64,000 bases of DNA from Epiperipatus broadwayi (Eukaryota > Onychophora > Udeonychophora > Euonychophora > Peripatidae), in the NCBI GenBank assembly GCA_028023455.1, contig JAQFVV010012395.1:2788001-2852000 (forward strand), written 5' to 3'. The translations under genes were made by a program, and so were the position numbers. Below are positions 25,625 to 39,792 of the stretch, one piece after another. Positions within the stretch are counted from its first letter, which is position 1; each line of letters opens with the position of its first letter. Below the pieces are notes generated by a model that worked only from the letters and a program-made list of their open reading frames with translations, was not told the origin of the DNA and did not search any database.

Positions 25625-28080
25625 TGTAATGGTCAGATTCGTCTATCTTGCTAACACACTGCGGAATTCAAACCCCAAACATGAAACTGAATACTCTAGG
25701 AGGGATTGCCTTCTAGATATACTAAGTTCGAATCTAAAGTCCAAATTCCACAGCGCCACCTACGTGATAATGCATCTGATGCTACTAATAATATATCCCT
25801 TTACCGGTGCCTGGTGGTCAGGGAGAAACAAAGAAACTCTATACTATGAGATAAGTTGGGTTGATAATTAATGTCTATGGATAGTACAAAAGAAATGTAT
25901 AAAATAGATATATAGACTAAGACAGTGATAGGGTTCAATAAAATAAAAGATCAAAATTAGTTTATAAGATTTAAAAGATTTATTTATATAGAAAGAAATA
26001 TATATATATAACACACCCTGTCTGCTTATATGAGACAGGAATGCTGACTGAAATGGCTGTTAGTATAACATTCCATAAAAATTACATTAAACGATTGATT
26101 GTTGAGTACATAGTCTATACCTCAGGCTAATATAGTATTATGATAATGTGCTTAAAAGAGATGGGAAGATGTGCAAGGTGCTTTGAATAAATTATAAAAG
26201 TTTAATAAAACATCTGAACATAAGGTTTAATAGAATATTTCTTGATTTCGAGAATAGAATGGACCAAAGCTTATTAAGCGATAAAGTGGCGCTGTGATCA
26301 AAGCATTTATTTTATAATTATAATTAAAGTTATATTGGGAGGTCGGTATTGCTAATAAGATATTTATTAAAGGATGGAAGGTATGATATGTTTAAATTAC
26401 GGATGCTTTGTAAAATATAAATAAGTAAAATTATAGTGAATATGTGAAATGACTACGGAGGGCGTCTCACCGTTGATCCGTAGGAAGGTGTTGTCATGAA
26501 CAGCCAAAGTCTGGACTCATCCAAAACTTAGCGACTGGGTGATGGCTGCGTCTAATTCCCAGGTGTGACATTCGAGTACACACTCTGCCTGGGAACTGCA
26601 GAAAGCAAAAGGGGAACGTACTTGGCCATTTAAAGCCCTTGAAGAGAAACAAAGCGGTCTCGACAACCAATTCACTTGCTAGCAATACTTGACTAACGTA
26701 TATAAAGCATACAAAATGGATTTACTTAGATTGAGAAAATGCCTAATCAATTCCCCAAAAATTATTTAAAGAGAGTCCGCCCATTCTCGACCTCAATTAC
26801 GAACTTTGAAATTAAAGCAGAATATATTTTAAAATAGGAAAATGCATGCTTGCGGGTTTGAAACGAAAGCATAGATTTATTTACACAATCATGCATTTGT
26901 GACACATTTAATCATTGACCTCGCACATACTCTCATATTAGGTTAAAATCGATAAAATGTAGATTTTAAACTATATAATTATTACATATATTGACTAAGA
27001 TTAGAATAGCCCTTGAATGAGTGATTCACGAGATAATAAAATTGGGAACTATTTATAATTTTAAAATGAATTAATATCGGCATCTTGCTTTCAACAAAGG
27101 GAATAATTCACTCAGTCAAAGACTATTCTGACACACTATCATCATAAAATAAAAGAAAGATTAATAAATATAAAATATTAACCCAAGGATAGAGAGCAAA
27201 ATTACTGGTTATATGAGAACATTTTAAAGGAATACATGATACAGTAAAGTAAAATGGAAAACAGTTTAAATAGCTATAGCGTATTAATTATAGGAGAGAA
27301 TCACAAGAGCTCTTGGGTTAATGTTGGGGTTACCTCTGGAGGAGCATTTGCAGGTAGATTGATTGTCGGCAGGTTTTATATGACTCAGCAGCAAACTCTG
27401 GTATTATTCATATTTTGGCAGCAGTAGCAGTTTCAGGGTTTCCTAGGTGACCGCATTTGATGGTATAGAGCAGCGGTCGGCCATTCCCGAGGGGAAAATA
27501 GCCTTCTTGCCGGCTCTACTCCATCATTTCAAAGCTAGCAATTTTAAAGGTTGGGTGATTCATAGATATTTCAAGTGGTATTGTAGAACACGGTAAAATT
27601 TATTTGAAGACGAAAATTCGGCTTCAAATACTTAAGTTTGCAGGCACGTAGCTATTGAATCCGCAAGTCTCAGATAGTTCAGCAGCAATTATTTTAGAAA
27701 GCTCAGCAATATGCTTAGAAATCTTAGAATAAAATATCTCAAAGAATAATGCTAGAAATCTTGCTAGAATATTAGAATAATTGCTAGAATATTACTAGAA
27801 TGAAGAACAAAAGAAAACCCTCTTATATATAGTGAAATTGCACAATACAACTGCCCTGGAGCATTACAAAAATATTCCAAACTTTGCTCACTTATCAGCT
27901 GTAATCAATCCTATTCGAATGTCTAAAGGAATTCAACAAAATTTTAATTAATTTCTATTGTTAATTTCCCTGTTGACATTAGGACTATAACTTTGATTTA
28001 ATTAAAACAAACTTTTGCTAATTGAAAGAAAAGACCTTAAGTGGACATCTGCTGCATTTCTAGATAAGCTTCTATAACAT
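25625..28080 (-). other. LTR-like or other retroelement remnant (tentative)
   Basis: A region visibly less AT-rich than its surroundings, starting TGTAATGGTCA after a TA run. The first 300 bp share layout and short matches (CAGGGAGA, then an AATAAA-rich stretch) with the start of 32954-34600, which begins TGTAACAGTCA. A TATATATAG sequence at about 27830 and a TATAACA at about 28073 resemble the promoter and end of an LTR. No paired LTRs, target duplication or coding motifs were found. Confidence 0.3.
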
Positions 28081-28228
28081 TAAATAATTAAAACTATTGT
28101 TCCTACCAGCCCTCATTTATTTTAAACAGAAAATATATGGCGTGATTTTAAATCTAAAAGAAAATTATTTTACTTTTAATTTTCAATATTTGAATCTATT
28201 TACGAAACGAATATAAATTTTATTTTAA

Positions 28229-29192
28229 AACACTTTCATGGATCACTTTTGCTATTGGTCCAGCGAAGTAAAACTCTGAAACTTTTAATTGGTCAAGTGA
28301 CAAACTTTTTGATACAATATTTTCATCTTTTAATGTATATTAATTTTAGTTTCGTTTTCAAAAAGTATATTAATTATTTGTAATGTTAGGAAAGTAAACG
28401 AAAGTTATTTCAAAAATATATTTGTATTTGTATTTTATAGAAATATTCAAAAGCGGAAAAATCAAAGAAAACAGTACGAGCGAATTAGAAGCATTGTAAA
28501 TGTCATTTAGATCCCTCCCAGATTTCACGTTACAAATTTTTTAAGAATTTTTTAGGAAAAATCTTAATGTCTTTCTCAAAATAATTATACTTTCAGCATA
28601 TTATTAAAAAAATACACCAAAAATACATTATAATGCCAGAAAAATATTCTAAATCATTAATCTTTGTTTGAAAATCAAATAAACAGCTTGGAGCAATCTA
28701 ACCTCTTGACAAGATGTCAAAAATTGCTGCTACGGCTGGTTTCTTTTTCAATTTACAATCGTGTAAAGTATACAATTTTTTAATAAAACCTTACTACTTT
28801 TGTAAAATAACTATATTTTTATTAGAAATATTAGATTTTATGAAAATTATTTATAATACGTACGAAACATAATAAAAAAAACACTCCAAAACATATATTT
28901 TCATTTTAGCGGTGAAAAAATATTTAATGGAATCATCAACCAATAAGAATTGAGAATAGATTGAGAATAGATTATCCAACCAATCAAAACTGGCCTTCTT
29001 CTTTTGTTCAACTTAAAACCCTCCTAGTATTGATTTTTTACTTGTAAAATAATTCAAAAGAGGGCAGCATCTTATAGGCCTTGCTCTAAGCTTTAATACA
29101 GGTATTTTTTCATCAATGTAACTAAAAAATTGGCTGAGTTAGAGCAATCTAAAGGTGACAACCGCGATGTCGCGTTTCAGGCTATTAAAGTG
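28229..29192. mobile_element. piggyBac-like MITE, copy B (inverted relative of copy A)
   Basis: About 964 bp matching 4832-5792 in reverse complement along its whole length. The right flank TTAA at 29193-29196 is clean; the left end has TTAA at 28225-28228 followed by two extra A bases before CACTTTC. Both copies hold the same short palindromic CGCGA...TCGCG-like element just inside one end. No transposase is encoded. Confidence 0.7.
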
Positions 29193-29196
29193 TTAA

Positions 29197-30820
29197 CAAA
29201 TATTACGACTGTAATATATTTTTGTAAACAGATTCAAATAAAATAATTTTAAATAACAATTTTTTATTTTAACATAATTATTAAAATACATATCACAGTG
29301 TGTGCGCAATTACAACCTATATAACCTACTTTTTAAATAAATCTCTTTTATGTGAACATACACAATTTATATATTTTATTTGTATTGGGCATGAGTTATA
29401 CAATTATATATAACACGAGCGTTGTACTCATGGTTTAAAATTGGGTGGGATTTTTGGTATATAAGCGCATTGCGGACACCCTACGATACACTGGAGGTTT
29501 AAACTAAGATATGAGAGTAGGAAAGAGATGAGAAAAGGTGAAACGAAGATCTGCAAAGCACTTACTGCTTCAATATATAATACTAAATAAATAAATTACA
29601 ATATAATTTAACTTAAACATTCAATAATAAACAAATTGCCAAAATATGCTTTCAATTATTTCACATAATTATTTTCAACTGTGTAGAATGTTAAAATAAA
29701 TACATAAACAATCATAATGCATTGTTTTATATTATACTTAGTGCTTTACAAATTTTATAGTTTCTTTGTTCATTAAGTATATTTCTTTTTTTAATAAAAA
29801 TAGCTTCTTTTATTTCTTTTTTTTTATTCCTCTTTTCATGTTATATTTTTACTTTATCCAAATTGAACACAAAATTTTCTATTCAGTTCATGGTCATTAA
29901 CATAAAAGTTATTGTGCTTTATTTGTCTTGTGAGTTTTAAATCTCTTTAAATCTTTTTTTTTTTTTCAATATTTGCCCCAGAAAAACAATTTTTTTTAAA
30001 TATATATAAAGAATGTGCAATATCCACCACATTTTTTTTTTTGTACAAGTTCCACTTGCTTATATTATGTATAATATAGTTCATGCTTTGTTGATAAGCT
30101 TTAATTGCAATAGAATACATATTGTTTATGGAATTGCATGTGTGCAATAATACTTTTCAGTGCACACACATATATGCTATAGACACTTTTCTATGTTTAT
30201 AGTATTCATAGTGTAAAAAAAAAAAAAAAATTAAATAACATAACGCATTTACTTATATAATTTGTGTGGGTGTTAATTCATTCACATTCACTCAAAAAAT
30301 AAGAGTACTAAACTTATTGTATCAAAACTTGATTTTTTAAAAATAAAATGAAAAGCAAAATGTCAGTCTTTTATAACAATTAAATATGTTGTAGATGATT
30401 TCCTTTTCTTCTATAATCCCCCCACCCTAAGTAAAGAAGAGTCTTGTTATTAGCAGATTATAGTGTCTAGTTATTTTGATATTTTTAAGTTTATATGATC
30501 TTCAGAATCTGTACTGTCACCTCTATTTCTTGCTATTCATTTCAGATTCGCATTTAAATTCTTCAAATTTTAAGCTTTTTGAAGCAATATAAGAATGATT
30601 TACAGTTCATTTTTTTCTTTTTTTAATAAATTAATAACTCATTTTGTCATTTAAGAAAAATACCTTTACAAATTTTATTAAATTTCAGCCTTGAAAACAT
30701 TTTATTATATGATATCTATCAAATTCACAAAAGATAATAAAATGTATATGCTTTCAGTATAAGCCAAAGAAATATCATTAATAAACACGATCACATATGG
30801 CCCTTCGAGATAGAAAAATG
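29197..30820. other. AT-rich non-coding stretch
   Basis: No gene recognised; long T- and A-runs (near 29951, 30031, 30217). Confidence 0.55.
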
Positions 30821-30833
30821 GTTGCTATAACAT

Positions 30834-31043
30834 CTTAAAACAGGCAAAACTCACTATACGTATTGCTACACAGCAGGCTAGAGTAATCAATGGATGCCAG
30901 AAGGTTTGTGCATAAAATCCCCATCTAGTGCCTACTCTTTCAATATCCCCTGACTAGTTTCTGACTTGTGGCCTTTGTCAGTGAGGAGCCTTGGATCTGA
31001 GAGAACAGTTATACACAAGCATAAGAAGTGGTGGTCATGTGAT
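30834..31043 (-). mobile_element. Truncated copy of the 465-bp-unit family
   Basis: A roughly 210-bp insertion starting TTAAAACAGGCAAAACTC, flanked by near-identical GTTGCTATAACAT (left, 30821) and GTTGCTAATAACAT (right, 31044). The hammerhead-like region is present but the core reads CTGACAA, so the invariant G8 is lost and the motif should be inactive. The end matches the 18.5-kb copy. Confidence 0.7.
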
Positions 31044-31057
31044 GTTGCTAATAACAT

Positions 31058-32953
31058 AGTAAAAATTTTTACATTTTTAAATTTTAATGTTTTATTATGA
31101 CTTCATTGTATCACTTTTTTGTTCTTTATTAATCCTGTTTTTAGTATTATTAAGTAGCCTATTTTTATTGGTTGTATGCTATGTGCAACACTTAAAACAA
31201 AAATACACAAACATCTTTTGTATTTAGAGACCATAAACTGAAATGCAATAGAAATTTTGTATTCATCTTGAGTAAAGTAAAATTATTACCTGAAGAGAGG
31301 AATAATAAAAGTGGGAAATTAAATGAAACTAGTTTCTTTAATAGAGGAAACAATTGTTTTAATTGATAAAGAATTAACATGAAAATTTATGAAGCATAGG
31401 ACTGGAATTTGAAATAGTACATTGTGATAGTTAATGTACTTTTATGATATGCAGTTGAAAAGAATTGTGTTAAAATAATTGAAATCATGCTTATACAATT
31501 TATTTATTATTTAATTATTGCATACATTTGTTGATGTACATATATTATTTATGACAAAATATTAACCAATTATGAAGATTACTAATAACACTTCATCTTA
31601 AATAGTTTATAAGTTATATTTGGCATTAGCTTTTGAGAAGCAGATTAAAATTTAAACATTGAATTATTTATTACCGTCTCTAAATTCAGTAAAGTGTTTT
31701 AGATATCTAATTTTTTTTATCTGTAGAATTTTATATACATTCTTTTCTTAATAGTTGGCCAACCATTACTATGGATTTTATTACCTGAATACATGAACGC
31801 ATCACTTTCATTCTGCTATTGTGTTTTGATTTTTACAGCCGCTATATTTTTCTATAATCTGATCATTGTGAAGCATATGCTGAACCTTACATTTATCATA
31901 TATTTATTGAATATCTCCTTTCTACCATCTAAACAATGCTCCATTTGTAATGAAAAGATTTAGATTTTTTTTTTTTTGTAGGTGAGGCAACAAGACATTA
32001 ATTACTTCTAAAAGAGATGATTGTCTTTTTGTTGTTTTTTTTATTAAAAAAAACAGCCTCTACAACTGTTGCTTTGTATAAATATAAATTGATACAAATT
32101 CTCATCTCCTTAATTAGTCTAATAAAATTTAAGCAATACACTTGTGAATTTACATAATTAAAATTTATATTCTTGTTATGTGTGGAATTTAAAATAATGC
32201 AAATATTGCTTGGCTAAAATTAAATTGTATTTTGTTACAAATTTAGTTTGTTATGAGCAATAATAATCTGGTATTATAATATTAACACTTGTAATAATTA
32301 TGTATTTAATATCTATTATATTTACCTAATTATTATAAAATTTAGTGAAAAAATAATAAGATTCAAATGGCTTATTTTATGCTCTAGGCTGATTTTATTA
32401 TTGCTGTTTTGAGAAGAGATCCATTTCCTTCTCTCTTTTTAGGTACATCCTTCTCCTCTAATCGATTTCTAATTTGATCCTTTTATATCCTGGTCAAAGG
32501 TTTTATATTTTATCATTATTGGTGGATTAATTTTTCATTATTATTTCTGATTAGTTTTAAAAAGTTGTTTCTGCAATCAGAATATTAATTTGATGTTTTT
32601 AAAAACAATCTGAATCTAAAAATTTGTTATTTAATAATATTGTTAATTAAATTAATATTATTCTCTTATGCCACTTCTTTTTATAAAATCAATATTTCAT
32701 TAATTATTCCATTATTAATAAGTATTCCACCATTTTCTTTTCAAATATTATTCATTAATTTCAATATATGTAAAACAAATTAATTCAATACACTTTTTCT
32801 TTTCAAATCTTGTTTTATTATACAAACCATTTTTTATTTTAATTTTCTTCCTATATTTTAATTATATATATGGTCATTATAAATATAAATAATTAAAAAA
32901 CACTAAAAATTTAGAATATAAAAGGTTGAAGAGAAATAAGCAGATAAATAATA
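31058..32953. other. AT-rich non-coding stretch
   Basis: No gene, RNA or repeat family recognised. Confidence 0.55.
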
Positions 32954-34600
32954 ATATATATTGTAACAGTCACTCAATCTACCCTTGATCACGGAGGGTG
33001 CCACCAGATCACTACATATCTAGAAAATTTGTTTACCGTGATCAAAAGTGGATGGTGATGATGGTTTTCATAGACCAGACCCAGGGAGACTGCAAGAGAT
33101 CTTAACTATTATTCAGACAATTAAGAAAATGAAACACAGACAAACATCAGCCAAAATAATTTAAACTAATTTGAAAATTTTATTAAATTCAATAAACAAA
33201 CTAAAGTAAATCTAGCAAATGGAATACAAAAGTTTGACCTAGATTTTGATAAGCGTATTCATCAGAGACTGTATATGAGTTCTGAAAATATTAAAACTTA
33301 AAAGCCTTGGCAGAAAGATTCATTTTCTCACCTACAATTGAAAAGAGAATTAATAGTATCTTCCTGCTAACAATTTATAAAAGAACAACAACTCTATTTT
33401 CCTAATTCAGAGATATAAAAAAAACAATATGGTCTTGTAGGAAATTAACGAAACACTGCTGGCCAGCATTTCTTGGCCTGGAATAATGCATCGAGACCAA
33501 GAATGTCATTTTTCCAGTAGGACAGCTCATGATGTACCATGTTTAAGGCAATTTATGGTTGATTTCACATACAAGACAAGAAAACTTGAAGAATGATTAT
33601 GATCTTGCGTAATCTGGAGATGAGACAAAATCTCCAACTTCAGAAAAGTAGAATAACAAAACCCAATAAACTGCCAGCCAAAAGATTTGTGGTTTGCAAG
33701 AAGCGCAAACCTATTAACTTAAATTAATTATTGGATGATAAAATTAGGGACAGGTGAGCAAACTGAAATTATGAAGGTCTGCCAAAGCATTTAGCAAGAG
33801 TTAGTAATAACAAAGAAGGCATAGTAAGCATATAAATATAATCTCACATTACACTCCCCAATAAATAAAATTGAAAACAAACTTGGAATCTTAAAACTAA
33901 GGTTCCAAGACATACTATAAATACAAAGAAAAGCAAATACATATAATAAATATGAGATTAAATAACTATTAAAACTTTGTACATCAGACTTATTTTTAAA
34001 TTGAGTGGAGATTTACTATAGGTTTATATATACTGGAAAGAATAAGAAATATATTTACCTTACGATAAAGCGGAGTCCATGGAGTTTTTCAAAGAGTGCG
34101 CACATTTATTTTGAATCCATCTTTTAGATTGTTTAATTTCTTTACGGCGATTAATGTAGAGGCATATTTCAGGAACTTTTCTAATTCAGACTTTCATGGC
34201 ATGACTGGAAGAACAGTTTAGACTCAGGAGTTCATATCTAGATAAGTTAGCAAGGTATATTGTAGGTTTGAATACACATAACAATGAATTTAGACATCTT
34301 GTGAAAGCAAACTTTAAAAAAAATATGTCTGGACTGCCAACACAGTACAAATCTCAGCAGGCTAATATCAATACATGAAAATGAATAGTGGAATTATTAA
34401 AAGCTGAATCTATCTCTTTCAAACAAAATTAGCTTGACAAGGCAAGAATAATAATGTCCAAAATTTTTGGGGTTATTTATATCCTCTCACTATCTCCCGC
34501 ATAATCTTTCTTGTTTTTCAATTATAAGACTTAGCCCAGGGCAAATCTCTATCTCCCGTTCAAGATCAAATACATACATTTAATTCTCTAAATTAATATA
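32954..34600 (-). other. LTR-like region, minus orientation (tentative)
   Basis: Starts TGTAACAGTCA after a TA run, has an AATAAA-containing stretch at about 33180-33205 and, on the minus strand, an ATATAAATAACC promoter-like sequence at about 34475. The opening resembles that of 25625-28080. The right limit is arbitrary. No coding motifs were seen; a solo LTR of a Ty3/gypsy-like family is the best guess. Confidence 0.3.
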
Positions 34601-35909
34601 TTTATATATATCATTAAAGTTGTCTATAAATAATGGACAGATATCAGCATACTAGCATTATTAATGAAAAAGTATTTCTAACACTCTTAAATGTTATTCA
34701 TCAAAAATTATAATTATAAGTAAAAATAAAGTTTTCCTTCAGATTTTTAAAAATAATGAAAATAAAAATTGTTCCTTCTTCAATTGATACAATTGGTGAA
34801 GCAGAATTTCTGCTGTGTTCAAACTATATAAGTGCCATATATGTATATTCCACCAATGTTGCAGCCTCATTGAATGTTCATTTTCAAAGTTTTTTATAAT
34901 TACATTTTTTTTTTGCTTGTTTTTTTTTTACTTTTCTTATAAACAATCTGTTTATCATTGCAATTTTCATTTTATTATCTTTGTCACTATCATTATGCTC
35001 TGCATGATTTAATTCTGTTGCCAAATGGTAGACTCAAGAGCTGAGCTGATAATTCACAAATCATAACTCAATTTATCACTTATGGTACTCCAATATCTTA
35101 TGAAGCTGGAAATATGTTCTATATATTTGCACTTCACCTAATGCCTATCATATAAACACTAGAATGGGATTGAACCCAAATTATCGGTAATGAAAACCTG
35201 CCTCAAACATTAGGCAGTCATATAGATATATAGATGTGTGGGTATACGGCTCTAAATGGATCTCTATTAAAAGTTAAATGGGTGATAAATTAAATAAATG
35301 CTTATTTTGACTATTAAGAACATTTAGTTTCGTCTACCCATTCAACTCGCATACAGTATTTGTATAATTTATATTTTGGGAATTTTATAATATTTTGTAT
35401 ATTTTGATAAATTTATTAATAATTTATATGACATCAATTTATAATACGTGTCCAATTTATAATTTGTCTAGATTATAATATTTTGTAATATTTTATAGCA
35501 ACTTATTAATAATTTAGCACAATATTTATCCAACATTTTATCTTATATTTTGTATTTTAACAATTTTACTAGCCACTTATATGTAAGGCTGATTAATTTA
35601 TGACTTAATTTATATTTGGTAAATATGTATAATATTTTGTAATTTTATTTCTAATAATTTTGTATAGAATAAATCGACATTAAGAGTTTAAACAATGTAG
35701 ATCAACTTCAAATCTCAACCATGCAAGTTTGAAACAATAGCCAGCAGGAATTTTATCAGATTCAAATCTAAACAAAAAATGTATGGAAACAAAAGATTAT
35801 ATCTGTTTTCAGATATATGTCAAATTAAAAAAATATCTTGCCTCAAGGCAACATTCTTTAAATATTTGCCTTATGTATAAATACTAAATTTTTGGCTATC
35901 AAATAGATT
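34601..35909. other. AT-rich non-coding stretch
   Basis: Nothing recognised; many TTTTATAATATTTTGTA-type repeats between 35390 and 35660. Confidence 0.5.
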
Positions 35910-36005
35910 ATAATCTTGTTCTATTTGGAGATTAGAATTATGATATTTCACGCCAGTATAATCTTGTTCTATTTGGAGATTAGAATTATGATATTTCACG
36001 CCAGT
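35910..36005. repeat. Perfect 48-bp tandem duplication
   Basis: Two identical adjacent 48-bp units, 35910-35957 and 35958-36005, each ending CACGCCAGT. Confidence 0.92.
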
Positions 36006-37244
36006 TTACCAGTTTATGTTGTAATATAAATCATGTTGGGGTAAGAAGATCATTTACTTTCCCTCAGACCTCTGGGGATTTCATCTCACCTGCAACGCCA
36101 GAGCCTGAAACATCTATTCCGAAAATGTGAACTGTTCCAAGAAATGCTTTTCTGAATGAAGATCTGCCACTTTACAAATGCTTGTTTCCAACCCAAGTCT
36201 ATTTACTCACCTTCAATCCCAAGGTAAAATACCTAAATTGCCACCAGCTGATGAATTTTTAATTATTTCCAAATTACATTGCTAAATCTTTTTATGTCTG
36301 TTATTTAATTCTCAAAACTGTTATATATATGTTAAATGTCTATACAACTTACTCTAATGCTAATATTCATACTTAAATTTGGTGGGCAATTTAGATTGAA
36401 TTTTTTCTTTAATTTGTTATTTTAATTTATGTTAATTTGCTAAGTTTATATCAAACCCAGCAAGTAAATTTAATTCTGATTGCTCATAGTTTTCTCCTAT
36501 TACACAAGGGAAACGTAAATTTCTTCAAAATTAATTGTTCAGCTCACTTAGTTTTATATCAATTGTTTGATTGTTTTTAATAATTTTAGTCTTAACCCTA
36601 ATCTCATTATTAAGTTGTTTTACCTGTCCAGTAGTTAAATCTCACCAGAAGTGAGTTTAATATTTTAATTGAAATCATATTTTAAGTTATAACATGTACG
36701 AAGACACTTTGGGGTGTGTGGGAGAAAGTCATTTAGTCCATCTTAGTTTTAGAATCTTGCCCATATAATTTTGATCATTATTAGTTAATTACTGGGGGGA
36801 GGATTGAGCATTCCATTATGCTGGAGAGCAGATTGTTTAAATCGAGTATTAATTTATTATGGTCGTTAGTGACTGATTTATCTATGCTTAGGCATTATAA
36901 GTGTATAGTTGCCATCATTTATTTATTACTTTTCTTGCTTTGCTATATACTTCAGGATCTTTGGAATGGACCAATCCCATTGCTCATTATCTCTTACAAA
37001 GTAGATGCTTTTCCTAACTAGGGACTCTACTTCAGGCACTTCTAATAAATCAATGTATGGGAACAAATGGATGAACCGTCCCAACATGCTATCCTGTGCC
37101 ACAATTCTTCACAGATATGTTTTGGTTGTCGGGCCAGCATATCTTTTCTTTTATGAAAACATGATAAAGCTATTCAGAGTATCTTAAGTGGTCTCATTCT
37201 TACAAGCGATGGGAAACTATAACGAATACCATTTTCATTATTAT
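36006..37244. other. Non-coding stretch
   Basis: No gene established. At 36066-36140 a moderately GC-rich segment follows an acceptor-like TTTCCCTCAG, but every frame closes without a good donor. Confidence 0.45.
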
Positions 37245-37967
37245 CCATTTCTTTATAGACCCTGCAATGCTCTCTGTCAGCCGTAATCACATGCCATTTA
37301 CCACCCATTCTATTTAATCACTTAGATTAAATTATATAATTGCAGCTTATATTAGGTTGAACCATCTTACCCCCGCTTATTCTTTCGGTCTTCATGATTT
37401 AGTAGCACATATTCACATACGCGATCAGAATCACGCATTATAAAATCTTACTTATATGTATCATAGTATAATAAAGCAATTGTTGCACATTTGTAATCTT
37501 TTAGATGAGGGTAAGCCACTATGCATTATCAATAATTTAATTAAGTTTTTCCATGACCTTGGCATATTAACCAAATGAATCAGCTTTATATATATATTAA
37601 TTGCACCAACCATTTCTTTATAGACCTGCAATGCTCTCTGTCAGCCATAATTGCATGCCATTTGCCACCCATTCTATTTAATCACTTAGGTTAAATTATA
37701 TAATTGCAGCTTATGTTAGCCTGAATCATCTTACGCCCGCTCATCCTGTCGGTCTTCATGATTTACACATATCCACATATGCGATCAGAATCATGCATTA
37801 TAAAATCTTATTTATATGAATCATAGTATAATAAACCAATTGTTGTACATTTGTAATCTTTTAGATGAGGGTAAGCTACTATGTATTATCAATGATTTAA
37901 TTTCTTCCATAACATTGGCACATTAACCAAACCAATTCGTCTTATATATATATATTAATTGCACCAA
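37245..37967. repeat. 365-bp tandem duplication
   Basis: Unit 1 (37245-37609) and unit 2 (37610-37967) both begin CCATTTCTTTATAGAC and end in ATTGCACCAA-type sequence after a TA run. They differ by scattered substitutions and small deletions, so the duplication is not very recent. No coding potential seen. Confidence 0.85.
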
Positions 37968-39369
37968 CTACCATATGTTTAGCCGCACCTACAATCTTAT
38001 TTATATATGTTAAATTGTATAGCAATTGCACTCATTAATAGTTTATGTTAAACGTTTATCTAATTGTATATGATCTCAAGTGATCTATTTACTTAATTCA
38101 GAAGTGCATAATTGCAAATTAAATTATTATCAGATATGTAAGTTCAATTGTATAGATATCCAAAGCTTATGTTGTTTTATTAATATATATAATCACTTAA
38201 TAAATTTACTCTAGATCATTTAGCTGTATTCTTGCGTTTATTATTTATTATTGAATCTCTTGTTTACTATTTTATGAGACATATAATTCTCTATTGGAAT
38301 CAGATGTTTAAATTCAAACCCTTTGTTAATGCTGCCTTGAATATTACAGCTCGGATCGTTAATCAGTGTCAAACAACAGTCTGTACCGTTCTTGAATCGT
38401 TATAGTTTACCCCATTAAATGTATATATATATATATTGTTTCAAGTCTCTTGCTCTCCCTGTTCTCATTGCTGGGCCTGGAATAATGAAAAGCTTGTTAG
38501 TATCATCAAAAGCGTTGTTCATGTAGTCATAGACCCTGGAGCACAGGTAAATAGGTTGATATTTGGTATTGTTCTTGACTTATGTATCTTGCACATACTA
38601 GATGGATATATGTTTGCTTGGATTCTAGGTCTTGTTGAATGAACACACGATTTTAACTAGTACACTTATGACTCTTAAGTGACAAATCATTTTTATTTTT
38701 TCACTACTTTATTTTCATTATCAGATGATTACTTTTTTTGAATATTTAATATAATTAATCTAATTGAAAACTTTCCAATTTAACTAAAAATTTTTACTAT
38801 CAAAATAATGACCATAAAGTGAGATTATTATTAAAAAAAGAGTATTTGTGATTTATCTTTAAGGCCTGTTGTGTGTGTGGGGTTTTTTTTTTTTTGGGGG
38901 GGGGGATACACGATTTTTATTATTTGCTTAGATAAAAGCAAGACAAGTACACAATTTTATACAATTGCAGTTAAATTATTTAGGTAAAATTGAATTCTGC
39001 AAATATTCAAGATCACAGAAAGCCGTCATGTTTTTTTTTTAAAGATTAAATCATATTAGCTTTAGTAGTTAACATTTGCTAGCAAACTGATAGAATAGTA
39101 TTTAATAATTTTAACCCCGATTTCTATTTTTGGGAAATTAATCATTATTGTAGAATTTCTTTCTTGAAATAATCACACAAATCATATAAAAATAGTAACA
39201 GACAAATTTTCTTCAAATATTTCCAAGAATTATCTCAATCTATTTTAAATGCTTTGTTGGTATAAAGGAAAAGATATAACAAAAATAAAATAAAATAAAA
39301 TATTAACCAACTCAGATTCTAATAACAGATTTGCCTGAAGGTTTTTGATGATGATATTTTAGATATATG
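37968..39369. other. AT-rich non-coding stretch
   Basis: No gene recognised. A T-run adjoins a G-run at 38881-38905. The 68-residue frame at 38436-38642 has no family match that I know. Confidence 0.5.
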
Positions 39370-39600
39370 TTGGAGTATTTCCATCATCTATCATTAAATG
39401 TTGAATGTTTAGAAAATTGTAAACTTTATTTAAACTTGTCATATATAAACAACTTTAAGTGATAACACCCAAATAGACAATTCCACTCTTCTTTAAGTGT
39501 TGCTTGCCTGACCAGTGACAATATTAGCATAGGAATCAAACTTGCACTTTTAGATTCTGGAATATCAAATTTTTTAAAGAAACACTCTTAACTAATTGCC

Positions 39601-39682
39601 TTTGACAGAGTAGCTCAGTTGATTAGAGCATTGCCTTGAAAAATCTGATATTATAAAGTTGTGAGTTCAGTCAGAGCAAAAA
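39601..39682 (+). other. tRNA-like segment inside Penelope derivative
   Basis: TAGCTCAGTTGATTAGAGCA has A-box character, and GTGAGTTCAGTC, about 50 bases later, is a worn B box. The position relative to TTGCCTTTG is the same as in the 45.26-kb copy. Acceptor stem pairing is absent, so it is not a working tRNA. Confidence 0.5.
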
Positions 39683-39720
39683 ATAAAGCACTTGAAATGT
39701 GTAATTTACTAACCTGTGTT

Positions 39721-39792
39721 GTAATATTCATTAAGGCTGTAGCCTCAAGCACATACGCATGTGCTTGAGGCTACAGCCTTAATGAATATTAC
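39721..39792. repeat. Perfect 34-bp inverted repeat with 4-base loop
   Basis: Arms 39721-39754 and 39759-39792 are exact reverse complements around ACGC. It lies at the turning point of the Penelope-derived palindrome. Confidence 0.95.

Noticed and set aside
25625-28080. A complete LTR retrotransposon
   Set aside because: No paired long terminal repeats, no coding motifs and no target duplication could be identified; kept only as a tentative LTR-like region.
36066-36140. Possible upstream exon after an acceptor-like TTTCCCTCAG
   Set aside because: All three frames close quickly or lack a consensus donor, and no KIAA0319 N-terminal or MANEC pattern is visible.
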